From assembly GCF_021390435.2 (NCBI RefSeq), contig NZ_JAJVCN010000002.1, positions 930,001 through 994,000 of the forward strand: a stretch of 64,000 nt of DNA, written 5' to 3'. Both the position numbers and the translations under genes were made by a program. The notes beneath the pieces are model-generated. The model made no database searches, had not been told where the DNA came from, and worked only from the letters and a program-made list of their open reading frames with translations. This document shows, piece by piece, positions 42,780-51,318 of the stretch; the stretch's first letter is position 1, and each line of letters opens with the position of its first letter. Origin of the DNA: Kibdelosporangium philippinense. Its GTDB lineage: Bacteria > Actinomycetota > Actinomycetes > Mycobacteriales > Pseudonocardiaceae.

Positions 42780-44165
42780 ATGCGCGGAGTGTGGACAACG
42801 GACCGGGTGAAGGCCGCCGAGCAGCAGCTGTTCAAGACCGTGCCGGAAGCGACCCTGATGCGGCGCGCAGCCTTCGGTGTCGCGGTCTGCGCCGCGGAGT
42901 TCCAGCCCCGGAAAGTCCTGCTGCTCGTCGGCGCGGGAAACAACGGCGGTGACGCGCTCTGGGCGGGCGCTTTCCTGCGCCGCAGGGGCATCGCGGTCGA
43001 CGCGTTCCTGCTGAAACCCGAGCGTGCGCACGCCGAAGGGCTCAAGGCCTTCCGCCGGGCGGGTGGCCGGATCGTCACCGAACCCGGCCCGGCGGACGTG
43101 GTGATCGACGGGATTGTCGGTATTTCCGGAAAAGGCCCACTACGCCCGGAAGCCGCCGACCTCGTGGCCCAGATCGACGCCCCGATCATCGCGATCGACC
43201 TCCCCAGCGGCGTCGACCCGGACACGGGCGCGGAGGACGGCCCGTGCGTGGACGCGGACATCACCGTCACATTCGGCGGCCGCAAACCCGTGCACGCCTT
43301 GAGCCCGAGGTGTGGTGTGGTCCGGGTGCTCGACATCGGGCTCGCGGAATCCTTGGGCGAGCCGGACTTCGGGATCATCGAGCGCCTCGATGTCGCCGAC
43401 GCGTGGCCAATCCCTGGTCCCAAGGACGACAAGTACACCCAAGGTGTCACGGGAATCGCCGCCGGATCGGCGACGTATCCCGGCGCCGCGGTCCTGTCGG
43501 CCAGTGGTGCCGTGCTCGCGACCTCCGGGATGGTGCGCTACGCCGGGACAGCGGCCGAAGTCGTGAGCCAGCGATGGCCGGAAGTCGTTGCCACAGGGGC
43601 AATTGAGGACGCTGGACGGGTCCAGGCCTGGGTCGTCGGCCCGGGAATCGGGACAGGCACGGCAGGTCGTGAACTGATGCAGTACGTCCTCGGCGTCGGG
43701 GTTCCGGTTTGTGTTGACGCCGACGGGATCACCCTGCTGGCAGAACACCCGACCCTGTGGGATCATCGCGACCCGGACACGCCGGTTGTCCTTACACCAC
43801 ACGACCGCGAGTTCGCCCGGCTGGCGCCACTCGGCAAAGACCGTGTGGCATCAGCGAAATCACTTGCTCGGCGCGTCAACGCGGACGTTCTTCTCAAGGG
43901 CTCCAACACAATCGTCGCGGCGCCGGATGGTCGCGTGCTCGTCAACCAGTCGCCATCAGCATGGTTGGCCACGGCTGGCTCAGGTGATGTCCTGTCCGGG
44001 ATTCTCGGCGCTGTCTTGGCTGCCGGCGTCGATCCATGGCTCGCTGCGGGATGCGCGGCCTATGCCCACGCCCACGCGGGAACCATCGCTGCTGATGGCG
44101 CGCCTGCCCCGGCGTCGATGATCGCTGCCGCTTTGTCGGACACGATCCGCTGGCTGCGCGGCTGA
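42780..44165 (+). CDS. nnr: Bifunctional NAD(P)H-hydrate epimerase / ADP-dependent NAD(P)HX dehydratase
   Basis: Repairs hydrated NADH/NADPH. The N-terminal YjeF_N epimerase domain has LLLVGAGNNGGDALWAGAFL and AIDLPSGVDPDTGA; the C-terminal ribokinase-like dehydratase has VTGIAAGSATYPGAAVLSAS, VVLTPHDREFARL and the phosphate-binding end ATAGSGDVLSGILGAVLAAG. The 461-residue length is typical. The ATG at 42780 starts MRGVWTTDRVKAAEQQLFKT, the usual N-terminus, and begins 24 bp past the composite repeat. It matches the Rv3433c position in mycobacterial gene order. Confidence 0.94.
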   Translation: MRGVWTTDRVKAAEQQLFKTVPEATLMRRAAFGVAVCAAEFQPRKVLLLVGAGNNGGDALWAGAFLRRRGIAVDAFLLKPERAHAEGLKAFRRAGGRIVTEPGPADVVIDGIVGISGKGPLRPEAADLVAQIDAPIIAIDLPSGVDPDTGAEDGPCVDADITVTFGGRKPVHALSPRCGVVRVLDIGLAESLGEPDFGIIERLDVADAWPIPGPKDDKYTQGVTGIAAGSATYPGAAVLSASGAVLATSGMVRYAGTAAEVVSQRWPEVVATGAIEDAGRVQAWVVGPGIGTGTAGRELMQYVLGVGVPVCVDADGITLLAEHPTLWDHRDPDTPVVLTPHDREFARLAPLGKDRVASAKSLARRVNADVLLKGSNTIVAAPDGRVLVNQSPSAWLATAGSGDVLSGILGAVLAAGVDPWLAAGCAAYAHAHAGTIAADGAPAPASMIAAALSDTIRWLRG

Positions 44166-44324
44166 TCATTCTGGCGAGAATCTTGCCTTGGTGATCTTGC
44201 CGATCCAGGCGAAGGTGCTCGACGCGCCGGCGAGAAACGCCAGGCTGGCGATGTATACCGGGATTTTCAACGTGTTGTGGGTGATCGTGACCGTGCTGAT
44301 GATCGTGCGCCCAGGCTCGACCAC
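44166..44324 (-). CDS. Short hydrophobic ORF, unknown
   Basis: A 52-residue frame with one hydrophobic span (IPVYIASLAFLAGASSTFAW) and charged ends, MVEPGRTIIST and ITKARFSPE. Almost all codons end in G or C. It lies in the 223-bp gap between nnr and the first esterase, and its stop overlaps the end of nnr's gap. No family is recognised. It may be a small membrane protein or chance. Confidence 0.4.
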   Translation of the reverse strand: MVEPGRTIISTVTITHNTLKIPVYIASLAFLAGASSTFAWIGKITKARFSPE

Positions 44325-44388
44325 CGGCGCCTGAGAGTCATACCTGAAGGGGAAGCGGGCGCACCGGTCGGAGTGCCAAAGTGGATGG

Positions 44389-45906
44389 GTGAAATGGCGA
44401 GGATTGGTACTGACAACGATTGGTCTGCTTGGGTTGCTGGCCGGTCCGGCGAATGCCGCGCCAGCAACGCGCGTTTTCACCGACCGTGGCCCTGTCCAGG
44501 GCGCGATGACCGGAGAAGTCCGTTCGTTCCAAGGGATTCCGTTCGCCAAGCCGCCGGTCGGCGCACTTCGCTGGCGTGCACCACAACCGGCGGCCCGCTG
44601 GCGGGAACCGTTGGACGCCACCAAACCGCGCGAGTTCTGCGCGCAACTTCCCGGCTTCGGGCCGTCCGAGTCGGTCAATGAGGATTGCCTGTATCTGAAC
44701 GTTACGACACCCAGGCGGGTGAATCGGCCGCTGCCCGTGATTGTCTGGTACCACGGCGGCGGCTTCACCAGCGGCGCCGCGACCCAATACGACCCGGTCA
44801 AGCTGGTCACGCAAGGCAACGTGATCGTGGTGACGGTCGCATACCGGCTCGGCCCGTTGGGCTATCTCGCAACGCCAGGGCTGACCGCGGAGGCTGGAAA
44901 CCAGTCCGGGAACTACGGTTTCCAGGATCAGCTGGCTGGATTGCGCTGGGTGCAACGAAACGCGGCTGCGTTCGGCGGAAATCCCGGCAACGTCACGATC
45001 TCCGGCGAGTCGGCCGGTGCCGCGAGTGTGTGTGACGTGATCGTGTCGCCGTTGGCGAAGGGCCTGTTCCAGAAGGCCATCGGGCAAAGCTTCAGCTGTG
45101 TCGAGGAAACGACCACACCGCAACAGGCTTACGCGGCAGGCGCGCAGCTTTCGTCAACCGTCGGTTGCGCGGATGTGGCTTGCTTGCGGGGCAAGCCGGT
45201 CAAGGACCTGTTGACCGCGTGGCCAGGCGGGGCACCGGTTGTCGGTGGACGTGAACTGCCGCTGCAGCCACCGGATGCGATCAGGCAGGGCAAGTATCAC
45301 CGCGTGCCGCTGTTGTGGGGCAGCAATTTGGACGAGATGCGGTTGTTCGTCGGCCTGACGTACGACGGCGCCGGAAAGCCCGTGACCGTGGCGCAGTACG
45401 AGCAGGTCACCAGGGATACGTTCGGCCCGGCGGCGGACAAGGTGCTGGCCCGCTACCCGGTCGGCAACTACGCCAGCCCAAGCATCGCGTTGGCGACGTG
45501 GCAGACGGACGTGCCCGGGCACTTGTCCACCTGCGGCCACATCAACACCTACAACCTGTTCAAGACCGGCGCCCCGGTGTACGCGTACCAGTTCACCGAC
45601 CGGACAGCACCGTCCATTGTCGACTGGCCGAACTTCGACGAAGGTGCCACCCACGCCTTCGAACTGAACTACCTGTGGAACCGCCTCTTCGGGCAGCCTT
45701 TCACGCCAGCGCAGGAAGCATTGTCCAAGAACATGGTTCGCTACTGGACGACGTTCGCGCACACCGGCAACCCGAACGGCTACGGTGTGCCGGGATGGCA
45801 ACGGTACAAGTCGGAAGGTGACGTCCAGGAGCTCGGCCTCGCCAGGATCGCGCCCAAGAACCCGGCTCTGGAAAGCAACTGTGAATTCTGGGCTGGACTG
45901 GGTTAA
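44389..45906 (+). CDS. Type-B carboxylesterase, copy 1 of 3
   Basis: A 505-residue secreted esterase/lipase of the COesterase family. The signal peptide (MKWRGLVLTTIGLLGLLAGP to ANA) precedes the alpha/beta hydrolase core: oxyanion YHGGGFTSG near residue 122, nucleophile Ser208 in ISGESAGAAS, and the family's catalytic Glu and His in WGSNLDEM and ATHAFELNYLW. Cys pairs (FCAQ, EDCLYLN) fit a secreted enzyme. The GTG start is followed by AAATGGCGAGGA, conserved in the other two copies. First of three tandem genes. Confidence 0.93.
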   Translation: MKWRGLVLTTIGLLGLLAGPANAAPATRVFTDRGPVQGAMTGEVRSFQGIPFAKPPVGALRWRAPQPAARWREPLDATKPREFCAQLPGFGPSESVNEDCLYLNVTTPRRVNRPLPVIVWYHGGGFTSGAATQYDPVKLVTQGNVIVVTVAYRLGPLGYLATPGLTAEAGNQSGNYGFQDQLAGLRWVQRNAAAFGGNPGNVTISGESAGAASVCDVIVSPLAKGLFQKAIGQSFSCVEETTTPQQAYAAGAQLSSTVGCADVACLRGKPVKDLLTAWPGGAPVVGGRELPLQPPDAIRQGKYHRVPLLWGSNLDEMRLFVGLTYDGAGKPVTVAQYEQVTRDTFGPAADKVLARYPVGNYASPSIALATWQTDVPGHLSTCGHINTYNLFKTGAPVYAYQFTDRTAPSIVDWPNFDEGATHAFELNYLWNRLFGQPFTPAQEALSKNMVRYWTTFAHTGNPNGYGVPGWQRYKSEGDVQELGLARIAPKNPALESNCEFWAGLG

Positions 45907-45990
45907 CCGTCCGATCGGTTCGATCGCCGGTGCCGGAGTCCTACCCGATGGGGAGGCTTGCGCCGCAGCCGTTCCTGCCATGGTGGACGG

Positions 45991-47562
45991 GTGAAATGGC
46001 GTGGAGTGGTACTGGCGACGATTGGGCTACTGGGGTTGGTGGCTGGTCCGGCGAACGCTGGACCAGCCACTCTCGTGTTCACCGACCGCGGTCCGGTCCA
46101 AGGTGCGGTGACCGGAGAAGTTCGTTTGTTTCGGGGAATTCCGTTCGCCCAGCCGCCGGTCGGCGAGTTGCGCTGGCGCGCGCCGCAGCCCGCCAAGCGA
46201 TGGCGGGAACCGTTGGACACCAGCAAACCTCGTGACCCTTGCGCGCAACCTCCCTTGCTGTTGCCGGAGATGTCCGTCAACGAGGACTGCCTGTATCTGA
46301 ACGTCACGACGCCCAAGTGGATGAATCGACCGTTGCCGGTGATGGTGTGGTTCCACGGCGGCTACTTCCTCGCCGGTGCCCCGACCGAGTATGACCCCGT
46401 CAAGCTGGTCACCCAGGGCGACGTGATCGTCGTGACGGTTGCCTATCGGCTCGGCGCACTCGGCTACCTCGCGACTCCTGACCTGACCGCGGAGGCCGGA
46501 AACCAGTCGGGGAACTACGCTTTTCAGGACCAGCTCGCCGGATTGCGCTGGGTGCAGCGAAACGCGGCCGCGTTCGGCGGGAATCCGGGCAATGTCACGG
46601 TCTTCGGTGAGTCGGCCGGTGCCGCCAGTGTCTGCGACATGGTCGTCTCGCCGTTGGCCAAAGGCTTGTTCCACAAGGCTATTGGGCAGAGGTACAGCTG
46701 CGACCGTGACACCATGACCCCGCAACAGGCTTACGTGGCAGGCGCGCAGCTCTCGTCGAAGGTCGGCTGCGCGGACGTGGTTTGCCTGCGGGACAAGCCT
46801 GTCAAGGACCTGCTGACCGCGTGGCCAGGCGGTATGCCGGTCGTGGGTGGACGCGAGCTGCCGTTGCAGCGGCCGGACGCGATCAAGCAGGGAAAGTACA
46901 ACCAGGTTCCGGTGGTGTGGGGCAACAACCAGCACGAGGGTCGGCTGTTCGTCGGGATGCAGTACGACGGCGTGGGCAAACCCGTGACTGTGCCGCAGTA
47001 CGAGCAGATCACCAGGGACACGTTCGGCCCGGCCGCGGACAAGGTGCTGGACCGCTACCCGGTCGGCGACTACGCCAGCCCGAGCATCGCGTTGGCCACC
47101 TGGCAGACGGATTCTCCTGGCGTGATGTCCACGTGCAGCCACCTCAATGCTTACACGCTGTTCAGCGCCAAGGTTCCGATGTACGCCTACCAGTTCGCGG
47201 ACCGGACAGCGCCGGTCATGTTCGACTGGCCGAACTTCGACGAGGGCGCCATGCACGGCTCCGAGTTGAACTATCTGTGGAACAGGGTGTTCGGCCCGCC
47301 GTTGAACCCGGTGCAGGAAGTGTTGTCCAGGACCATGGTTCGCTACTGGACGACGTTCGCGCACACCGGAAACCCGAACAGGCGTGCGGTGCCGGAGTGG
47401 AAGCGGCACAAGTCCGCAGGTGACGTCCAGGAGCTCGGCGTGCCGATGGTCGGGCCGAAAAACCCTGCCTTGGAAAGCAACTGCGCCTTCTGGGCGGCAC
47501 TACAACCTTTAGTAGCTACCAGGTCATACCAAAGTTCGACGCGCCCGCGCACCCACCGCTGA
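45991..47562 (+). CDS. Type-B carboxylesterase, copy 2 of 3
   Basis: A 523-residue paralogue of the neighbouring esterases with signal peptide MKWRGVVLATIGLLGLVAGP. Conserved features are LFRGIPFAQPPVGELRWRAP, nucleophile Ser in VFGESAGAAS and the His in GAMHGSELNYLW. The oxyanion region reads FHGGYFLAG, with Tyr where copies 1 and 3 have Gly, and the Glu-containing loop is GNNQHEGR, so specificity may differ. The C-terminal end (VATRSYQSSTRPRTHR) is longer than in the other copies. The GTG at 45991 gives the family's shared N-terminus; an upstream in-frame start would add 11 odd residues. Confidence 0.92.
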   Translation: MKWRGVVLATIGLLGLVAGPANAGPATLVFTDRGPVQGAVTGEVRLFRGIPFAQPPVGELRWRAPQPAKRWREPLDTSKPRDPCAQPPLLLPEMSVNEDCLYLNVTTPKWMNRPLPVMVWFHGGYFLAGAPTEYDPVKLVTQGDVIVVTVAYRLGALGYLATPDLTAEAGNQSGNYAFQDQLAGLRWVQRNAAAFGGNPGNVTVFGESAGAASVCDMVVSPLAKGLFHKAIGQRYSCDRDTMTPQQAYVAGAQLSSKVGCADVVCLRDKPVKDLLTAWPGGMPVVGGRELPLQRPDAIKQGKYNQVPVVWGNNQHEGRLFVGMQYDGVGKPVTVPQYEQITRDTFGPAADKVLDRYPVGDYASPSIALATWQTDSPGVMSTCSHLNAYTLFSAKVPMYAYQFADRTAPVMFDWPNFDEGAMHGSELNYLWNRVFGPPLNPVQEVLSRTMVRYWTTFAHTGNPNRRAVPEWKRHKSAGDVQELGVPMVGPKNPALESNCAFWAALQPLVATRSYQSSTRPRTHR

Positions 47563-47574
47563 GATGCTGGAAAA

Positions 47575-49101
47575 GTGAAATGGCGAGGACTAGTACTGAC
47601 GACCATTGGTCTACTGGGGTTGTTGGCCGGACCGGCGAATGCCGCCCCGGCCACGCTCGTCTTCACTGATCGCGGTCCCGTAAAGGGTGCCGTATCGGGG
47701 GAAGTCCGTTCGTTCCAAGGGATCCCGTTCGCCAAGCCGCCGGTCGGCGCACTTCGCTGGCGCGAGCCGCAACCGGCAGCTCGGTGGCGGGATCCCTTGA
47801 ACGCCACAAAACCGCGCGAGATGTGTGCTCAACTACCTGGAGACCTGCCGGATGAATCGGTCAATGAGGACTGTCTGTATCTGAACGTCACCGCGCCGAA
47901 GCGGGTGAATCGGCCGTTGCCGGTGATGGTGTGGTTCCATGGCGGCGGCTTCGTTTCCGGCGAGCCGGGGTACTACGACCCGGTCAAGCTGGTCACGCAA
48001 GGCAAAGTGATCGTGGTGACCGTCGCGTATCGGCTCGGTCCACTTGGGTATCTGGCGACGCCAGGGTTGACCCGGGAGACTGGAAACCAGTCGGGAAGCT
48101 ATGGTTTCCAGGACCAGCTGGCTGGTTTACGTTGGGTGCAGCGAAACGCGGCTGCGTTCGGCGGGAATCCGGGCAATGTCACGGTCTTCGGCGAGTCGGC
48201 CGGTGCCGAGAGCGTATGCAGCATGATCGTCTCGCCTTTGGCCGAGGGACTGTTCCACAAGGCCATCGGCCAGAGCTACAGCTGTGATGCTGCTATGTTC
48301 ACGCGTGCGGAGGCGTACGATCACGGCGCCGAAGTCTCATCAAAGGTCGGCTGCAGGGATGTGGCGTGCCTGCGTGGCAAGCCGGTCAAGGATCTGTTGA
48401 CCGCGTGGGGTCCCCATGGCGGCCCGGTCATCGGCGGACGTGAACTGCCGTTGCAGCCGACGGACGCGATCAAGCAGGGCAAGTACAACCACGTTCCGGT
48501 GATCTGGGGCAACACCCTGGACGAGGCACGGATGGACATCGGAAGCTTCTTCGTCGGCAGTGGAAAGCCCGTGACCGTCGAACAGTACGAGCAGTTCACC
48601 CGCGCGGACTTCGGCCCGCTCGCAGATCAGGTGCTGGCCCGCTATCCAGTCGGCAACTACGCCAGCCCAAGCATCGCGTACGCGACACGGCTGAGCGACG
48701 CGAGGAACGTGCTGGCGACCTGCGATCACCTCAATACATACAAGTTGTTCAAGGAAGCCGAAGTCCCGGTGTACGCGTACCAGTTCACCGACCGGACAGC
48801 GCCTGTCCTGTTCGACTGGCCAAACTTCGAGGAAGGCGCCGCCCACAGCTTCGAGTTGAACTACCTCTTCCACAGGCTGTTCGGCAATCCACTGAATCCA
48901 GCACAGGAAGCCTTGTCCAAGAACATGGTCGGCTACTGGACGACGTTCGCGCACACCGGAAACCCGAACAGCAGTGGCACACCGGAATGGAAACGGTTCA
49001 AGACAGATGCCGACGTCCAAGAACTCGGACCGACCAGGGTCGCCCCGAAAAACCCAGCCATTGAAAGCAATTGCGCCTTCTGGGCGGGATTACGGCGTTA
49101 G
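47575..49101 (+). CDS. Type-B carboxylesterase, copy 3 of 3
   Basis: A 508-residue secreted esterase, 12 bp after copy 2. Signal peptide MKWRGLVLTTIGLLGLLAGP is identical in its first 20 residues to that of copy 1. The core has FHGGGFVSG, Ser in VFGESAGAES, WGNTLDEAR and the His in GAAHSFELNYLF. The near-identical openings and shared Cys pattern point to recent duplication. A 17-bp stem-loop at 49170-49206 follows and may end the cluster. Confidence 0.93.
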   Translation: MKWRGLVLTTIGLLGLLAGPANAAPATLVFTDRGPVKGAVSGEVRSFQGIPFAKPPVGALRWREPQPAARWRDPLNATKPREMCAQLPGDLPDESVNEDCLYLNVTAPKRVNRPLPVMVWFHGGGFVSGEPGYYDPVKLVTQGKVIVVTVAYRLGPLGYLATPGLTRETGNQSGSYGFQDQLAGLRWVQRNAAAFGGNPGNVTVFGESAGAESVCSMIVSPLAEGLFHKAIGQSYSCDAAMFTRAEAYDHGAEVSSKVGCRDVACLRGKPVKDLLTAWGPHGGPVIGGRELPLQPTDAIKQGKYNHVPVIWGNTLDEARMDIGSFFVGSGKPVTVEQYEQFTRADFGPLADQVLARYPVGNYASPSIAYATRLSDARNVLATCDHLNTYKLFKEAEVPVYAYQFTDRTAPVLFDWPNFEEGAAHSFELNYLFHRLFGNPLNPAQEALSKNMVGYWTTFAHTGNPNSSGTPEWKRFKTDADVQELGPTRVAPKNPAIESNCAFWAGLRR

Positions 49102-49169
49102 ATCGCGCTCGGATACGCCCAGTCGTGGAATCGCCACCACAACCAAATATCGGCGCGACACCTCCAACC

Positions 49170-49206
49170 TCCTTCCTCCCATCAGGTGGCCTGATGGGAG
49201 GAAGGA
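49170..49206 (+). terminator. Strong hairpin after the esterase cluster
   Basis: TCCTTCCTCCCATCAGG (49170-49186) pairs perfectly over 17 bp with CCTGATGGGAGGAAGGA (49190-49206) around a TGG loop. There is no T tract. It lies 68 bp past the last esterase stop and before the structured region at 49422-49639. Confidence 0.75.
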
Positions 49207-49329
49207 ACGCGGGTTTCCCAAGCATCGCCCCGAAACTGTCGCCTTTGCGCAGGCCTTGGGACTGTCGGGCCCTTGCGCGGACGGCTGAGAGTGCCGGTCC
49301 TTCGCTTTGACGGTCCGAGAACTGTCGTA

Positions 49330-49660
49330 CCTCTGGGGTAACGTGAAGATCAGGGGCTCCCCTGGTGGCGGGGTTTGTCGCTCTGGAATGTAAGAGACTT
49401 GCCCTCGCCGGACGGCAGACCGCCCAGAGGGAATGTTGTCCTTTCAGCTTGCATTCTTCGGTTGTGGGTGGGGCGGGCGTGCCCTCCGGTCCGGCCTGCC
49501 TCACGGAACCACGGTGCGTCAAGGAGCCGGTATCGCCCCCCGCTCGGAGCTGGGCTGCGTTAGCCGACCCCCTGACACCCCGTGGTTGGACAAGCCCAGG
49601 CCGAACCGGAGGGAACACCCACGAAGCACCCCTCTGGGCTCACGCCCCGGGGCAACCAAC
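49330..49660 (+). ncRNA. Candidate structured RNA or interspersed repeat (nested long-range helices)
   Basis: No convincing coding frame exists between 49102 and 49711. Within it, perfectly nested helices form: GCCCAGAGGG (49422-49431) with CCCTCTGGGC (49630-49639); GTGGGTG (49464-49470) with CACCCAC (49616-49622); CCCTCCGGT (49482-49490) with ACCGGAGGG (49605-49613); GGCCTG (49493-49498) with CAGGCC (49597-49602); AACCACGG (49507-49514) with CCGTGGTT (49580-49587). This is one long rod with a 65-nt apical loop. A shorter palindrome, CAGGGGCTCCCCTG, lies at 49351-49364. Neither RNase P consensus nor tmRNA ends are present. A 6S-like (Ms1-type) RNA or a multi-copy repeat is possible; the strand and exact ends are not known. 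Confidence 0.5.
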
Positions 49661-49711
49661 CGGCCTCAAACACTGATGCCAGCCAACCGGATCGCCACAC
49701 CCAGCCAGGAA

Positions 49712-50062
49712 TTATCCGTTGATAGCGAGGACGAGCGTTGCGCTTGCCGATGCCAGGTACGCGCCCGGGTACACAATGTTGTGGTAGACGCTTGCCTTGA
49801 TGTGGATGGCCATCGCGCCAACGAAGAACGCCACCAGACCCGCCGCCGCCGCGATACCCAACGACTCGAATCTGGCGAGTCCGGCGACGAGGCCGAGTGC
49901 ACCGGCAAGTTTGAGGAGGCCGAGGGGGAGGACCCAGGAGTGTGGCAGGCCGAGCTCTGTTGAGTTGGCGACCACGAATTTCGCTCGGGTGAAGTCGGCG
50001 ATCGCGGCGTAGGTGTTCATCGCGATCGTGATCACGGCGACGATGACGTGAGCCGTGGACAT
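49712..50062 (-). CDS. DoxX-family membrane protein
   Basis: A 116-residue protein with four hydrophobic spans: about residues 4-22, 44-62, 68-85 and 95-113. The pattern (STELGLPHSWVLPLGLLKLA and GALGLVAGL) fits the DoxX/SURF4-like family of small membrane proteins, whose role in redox or quinone metabolism is mostly inferred. The ATG at 50062 overlaps the stop of the upstream gene (ATGA), so the two are coupled. Confidence 0.82.
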   Translation of the reverse strand: MSTAHVIVAVITIAMNTYAAIADFTRAKFVVANSTELGLPHSWVLPLGLLKLAGALGLVAGLARFESLGIAAAAGLVAFFVGAMAIHIKASVYHNIVYPGAYLASASATLVLAING

Positions 50063-50355
50063 CAGAGCATCCGGTAGGCGCCGAGGAGCTCAAACGGCTC
50101 TGGCGTCGGAGCCACGGTGGCCGCCTTTGCCACCGTGGACTGTAGTTCACGTGCGGCTTCGATGCCGGGCAATGGGTTTTCGACGCCGTCGGCGATGTCC
50201 AGCAGGGCGATGAAGTCCTCGCCGCTGCGCAGGTAGGCGTACCGGATACCTTGCGGCTGCTCGATATTCAGAGCTTTGAAGGCGGCGTGGACCGCATCTC
50301 TCACCGACGAAACTTCGGTCAGTGGGACGGTGTAGCGAATCATCAGATGTGCCAT
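50062..50355 (-). CDS. Small ABM/Dabb-like protein, unknown
   Basis: A 97-residue protein with an alpha-beta pattern like antibiotic-biosynthesis monooxygenase (ABM) folds: MAHLMIRYTVPLTEVSSVRD, GIRYAYLRSGEDFIALLDIA and a helical C-terminus. It is coupled to the DoxX gene. The divergent LysR gene starts 60 bp away, so the LysR protein is a likely regulator of the pair. The function is not known. Confidence 0.7.
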   Translation of the reverse strand: MAHLMIRYTVPLTEVSSVRDAVHAAFKALNIEQPQGIRYAYLRSGEDFIALLDIADGVENPLPGIEAARELQSTVAKAATVAPTPEPFELLGAYRML

Positions 50356-50390
50356 GCCATAACCGTGGTCCGGCTTTCGGGTTGCGTCTA

Positions 50391-50400
50391 ATACACGTAT
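50391..50400. promoter_or_regulatory. Candidate LysR operator
   Basis: ATAC and GTAT flank a 2-bp centre in ATACACGTAT, an interrupted inverted repeat in the 60-bp divergent gap between the ABM-DoxX pair and lysR. LysR proteins usually bind T-N11-A sites near their own start. The match is short, so this is weak. Confidence 0.3.
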
Positions 50401-50415
50401 CCATAACCTGATGGC

Positions 50416-51318
50416 ATGGATGTGGACACGCGGCTGCTTCGCTACTTCGCCGCGGTTTCTGAGGAAGGCAACCTCACCAGGGCCGCGGAGCGGCTCTTCG
50501 TGTCCCAGCCTGCTCTGACCAAGCAGATCAAGCAGCTTGAACGGCGCATCGGTGTGCCGCTGTTCACGCGCTCGCGCGCCGGGATGGCCCTCACCGAGCC
50601 GGGAAAGACGTTGGCGCGCCAGGTTCCGAGCCTGCTGACCGACTGGGATCGGGTGTTACGGGACACCAAAGGCTCGGCCAGTCGGGCCGCGCGGATCCTC
50701 CGGGTTGGCTTTCTTGCCAGCGCCGCCAATGAGGCCACTCCGGAGATCATCGCGGCCTTCACCAAGCTTCGACCGGGGTGGCGGGTGGAGATGCGGCAGG
50801 CCACGTGGTCGAACCCGAGTGCGGGCCTCGACGATGGCGATGTCGATGCCGCTCTTCTCCGGATTCCGTTCCCTGGCCAGGAAAACTGGCAGGTGAAGAT
50901 CCTGCTCAGCGAGCCTCGGCTGATCGTCTTGCCGTCCGCGCATCCGCTCACCGCGCGTGACCGGATCGACTTCCGCGATCTATGGGACGAGCCATTCGTT
51001 GCGGCACCGGCGGAAACCGGTTGGTGGCGTGATTACTGGCTTGCCACGGAAGAACGCGAAGGTCGTGAGCCACGGATCGGCGCCGTCACGGAAACTCCGG
51101 ATGATTGGTTGAGTGCCATCGCCAATGGCTACGGAATCGCGCTCGCTCCTGAGTCCTCGGCACGGTTCTACGCGCGGCCGGGCGTGACATATCGACCGGT
51201 CGACGGGGTTGCCCCGACCGAGGTCGCAGTTGCGTGGGCCGACGCCGGCAACGCTGTTGTCGGCGACTTTGTTCAGTGTTGCCTAAGCGCGTTTGACACC
51301 AAGAGTCATCAGGCGTGA
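50416..51318 (+). CDS. LysR-family transcriptional regulator
   Basis: A 300-residue regulator. The N-terminal HTH is typical (LLRYFAAVSEEGNLTRAAER with LFVSQPALTKQIKQLERRIG), and the C-terminal part is a substrate-binding-like domain (RILRVGFLASAANEATPEII). The ATG at 50416 follows CATAACCTGATGGC. Divergent from the ABM-DoxX pair. The 3' end overlaps the convergent TetR gene by 36 bp. Confidence 0.93.
   Translation: MDVDTRLLRYFAAVSEEGNLTRAAERLFVSQPALTKQIKQLERRIGVPLFTRSRAGMALTEPGKTLARQVPSLLTDWDRVLRDTKGSASRAARILRVGFLASAANEATPEIIAAFTKLRPGWRVEMRQATWSNPSAGLDDGDVDAALLRIPFPGQENWQVKILLSEPRLIVLPSAHPLTARDRIDFRDLWDEPFVAAPAETGWWRDYWLATEEREGREPRIGAVTETPDDWLSAIANGYGIALAPESSARFYARPGVTYRPVDGVAPTEVAVAWADAGNAVVGDFVQCCLSAFDTKSHQA

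Noticed and set aside
48998..49618. Minus-strand protein of about 206 residues across the structured region
   Set aside because: It overlaps the end of an esterase gene, has no domain and covers the nested-helix region, so it is probably a chance frame.
49330..49660. RNase P RNA or tmRNA
   Set aside because: The conserved GAGGAAAGTCC core of RNase P RNA and the tmRNA ends were not found on either strand.
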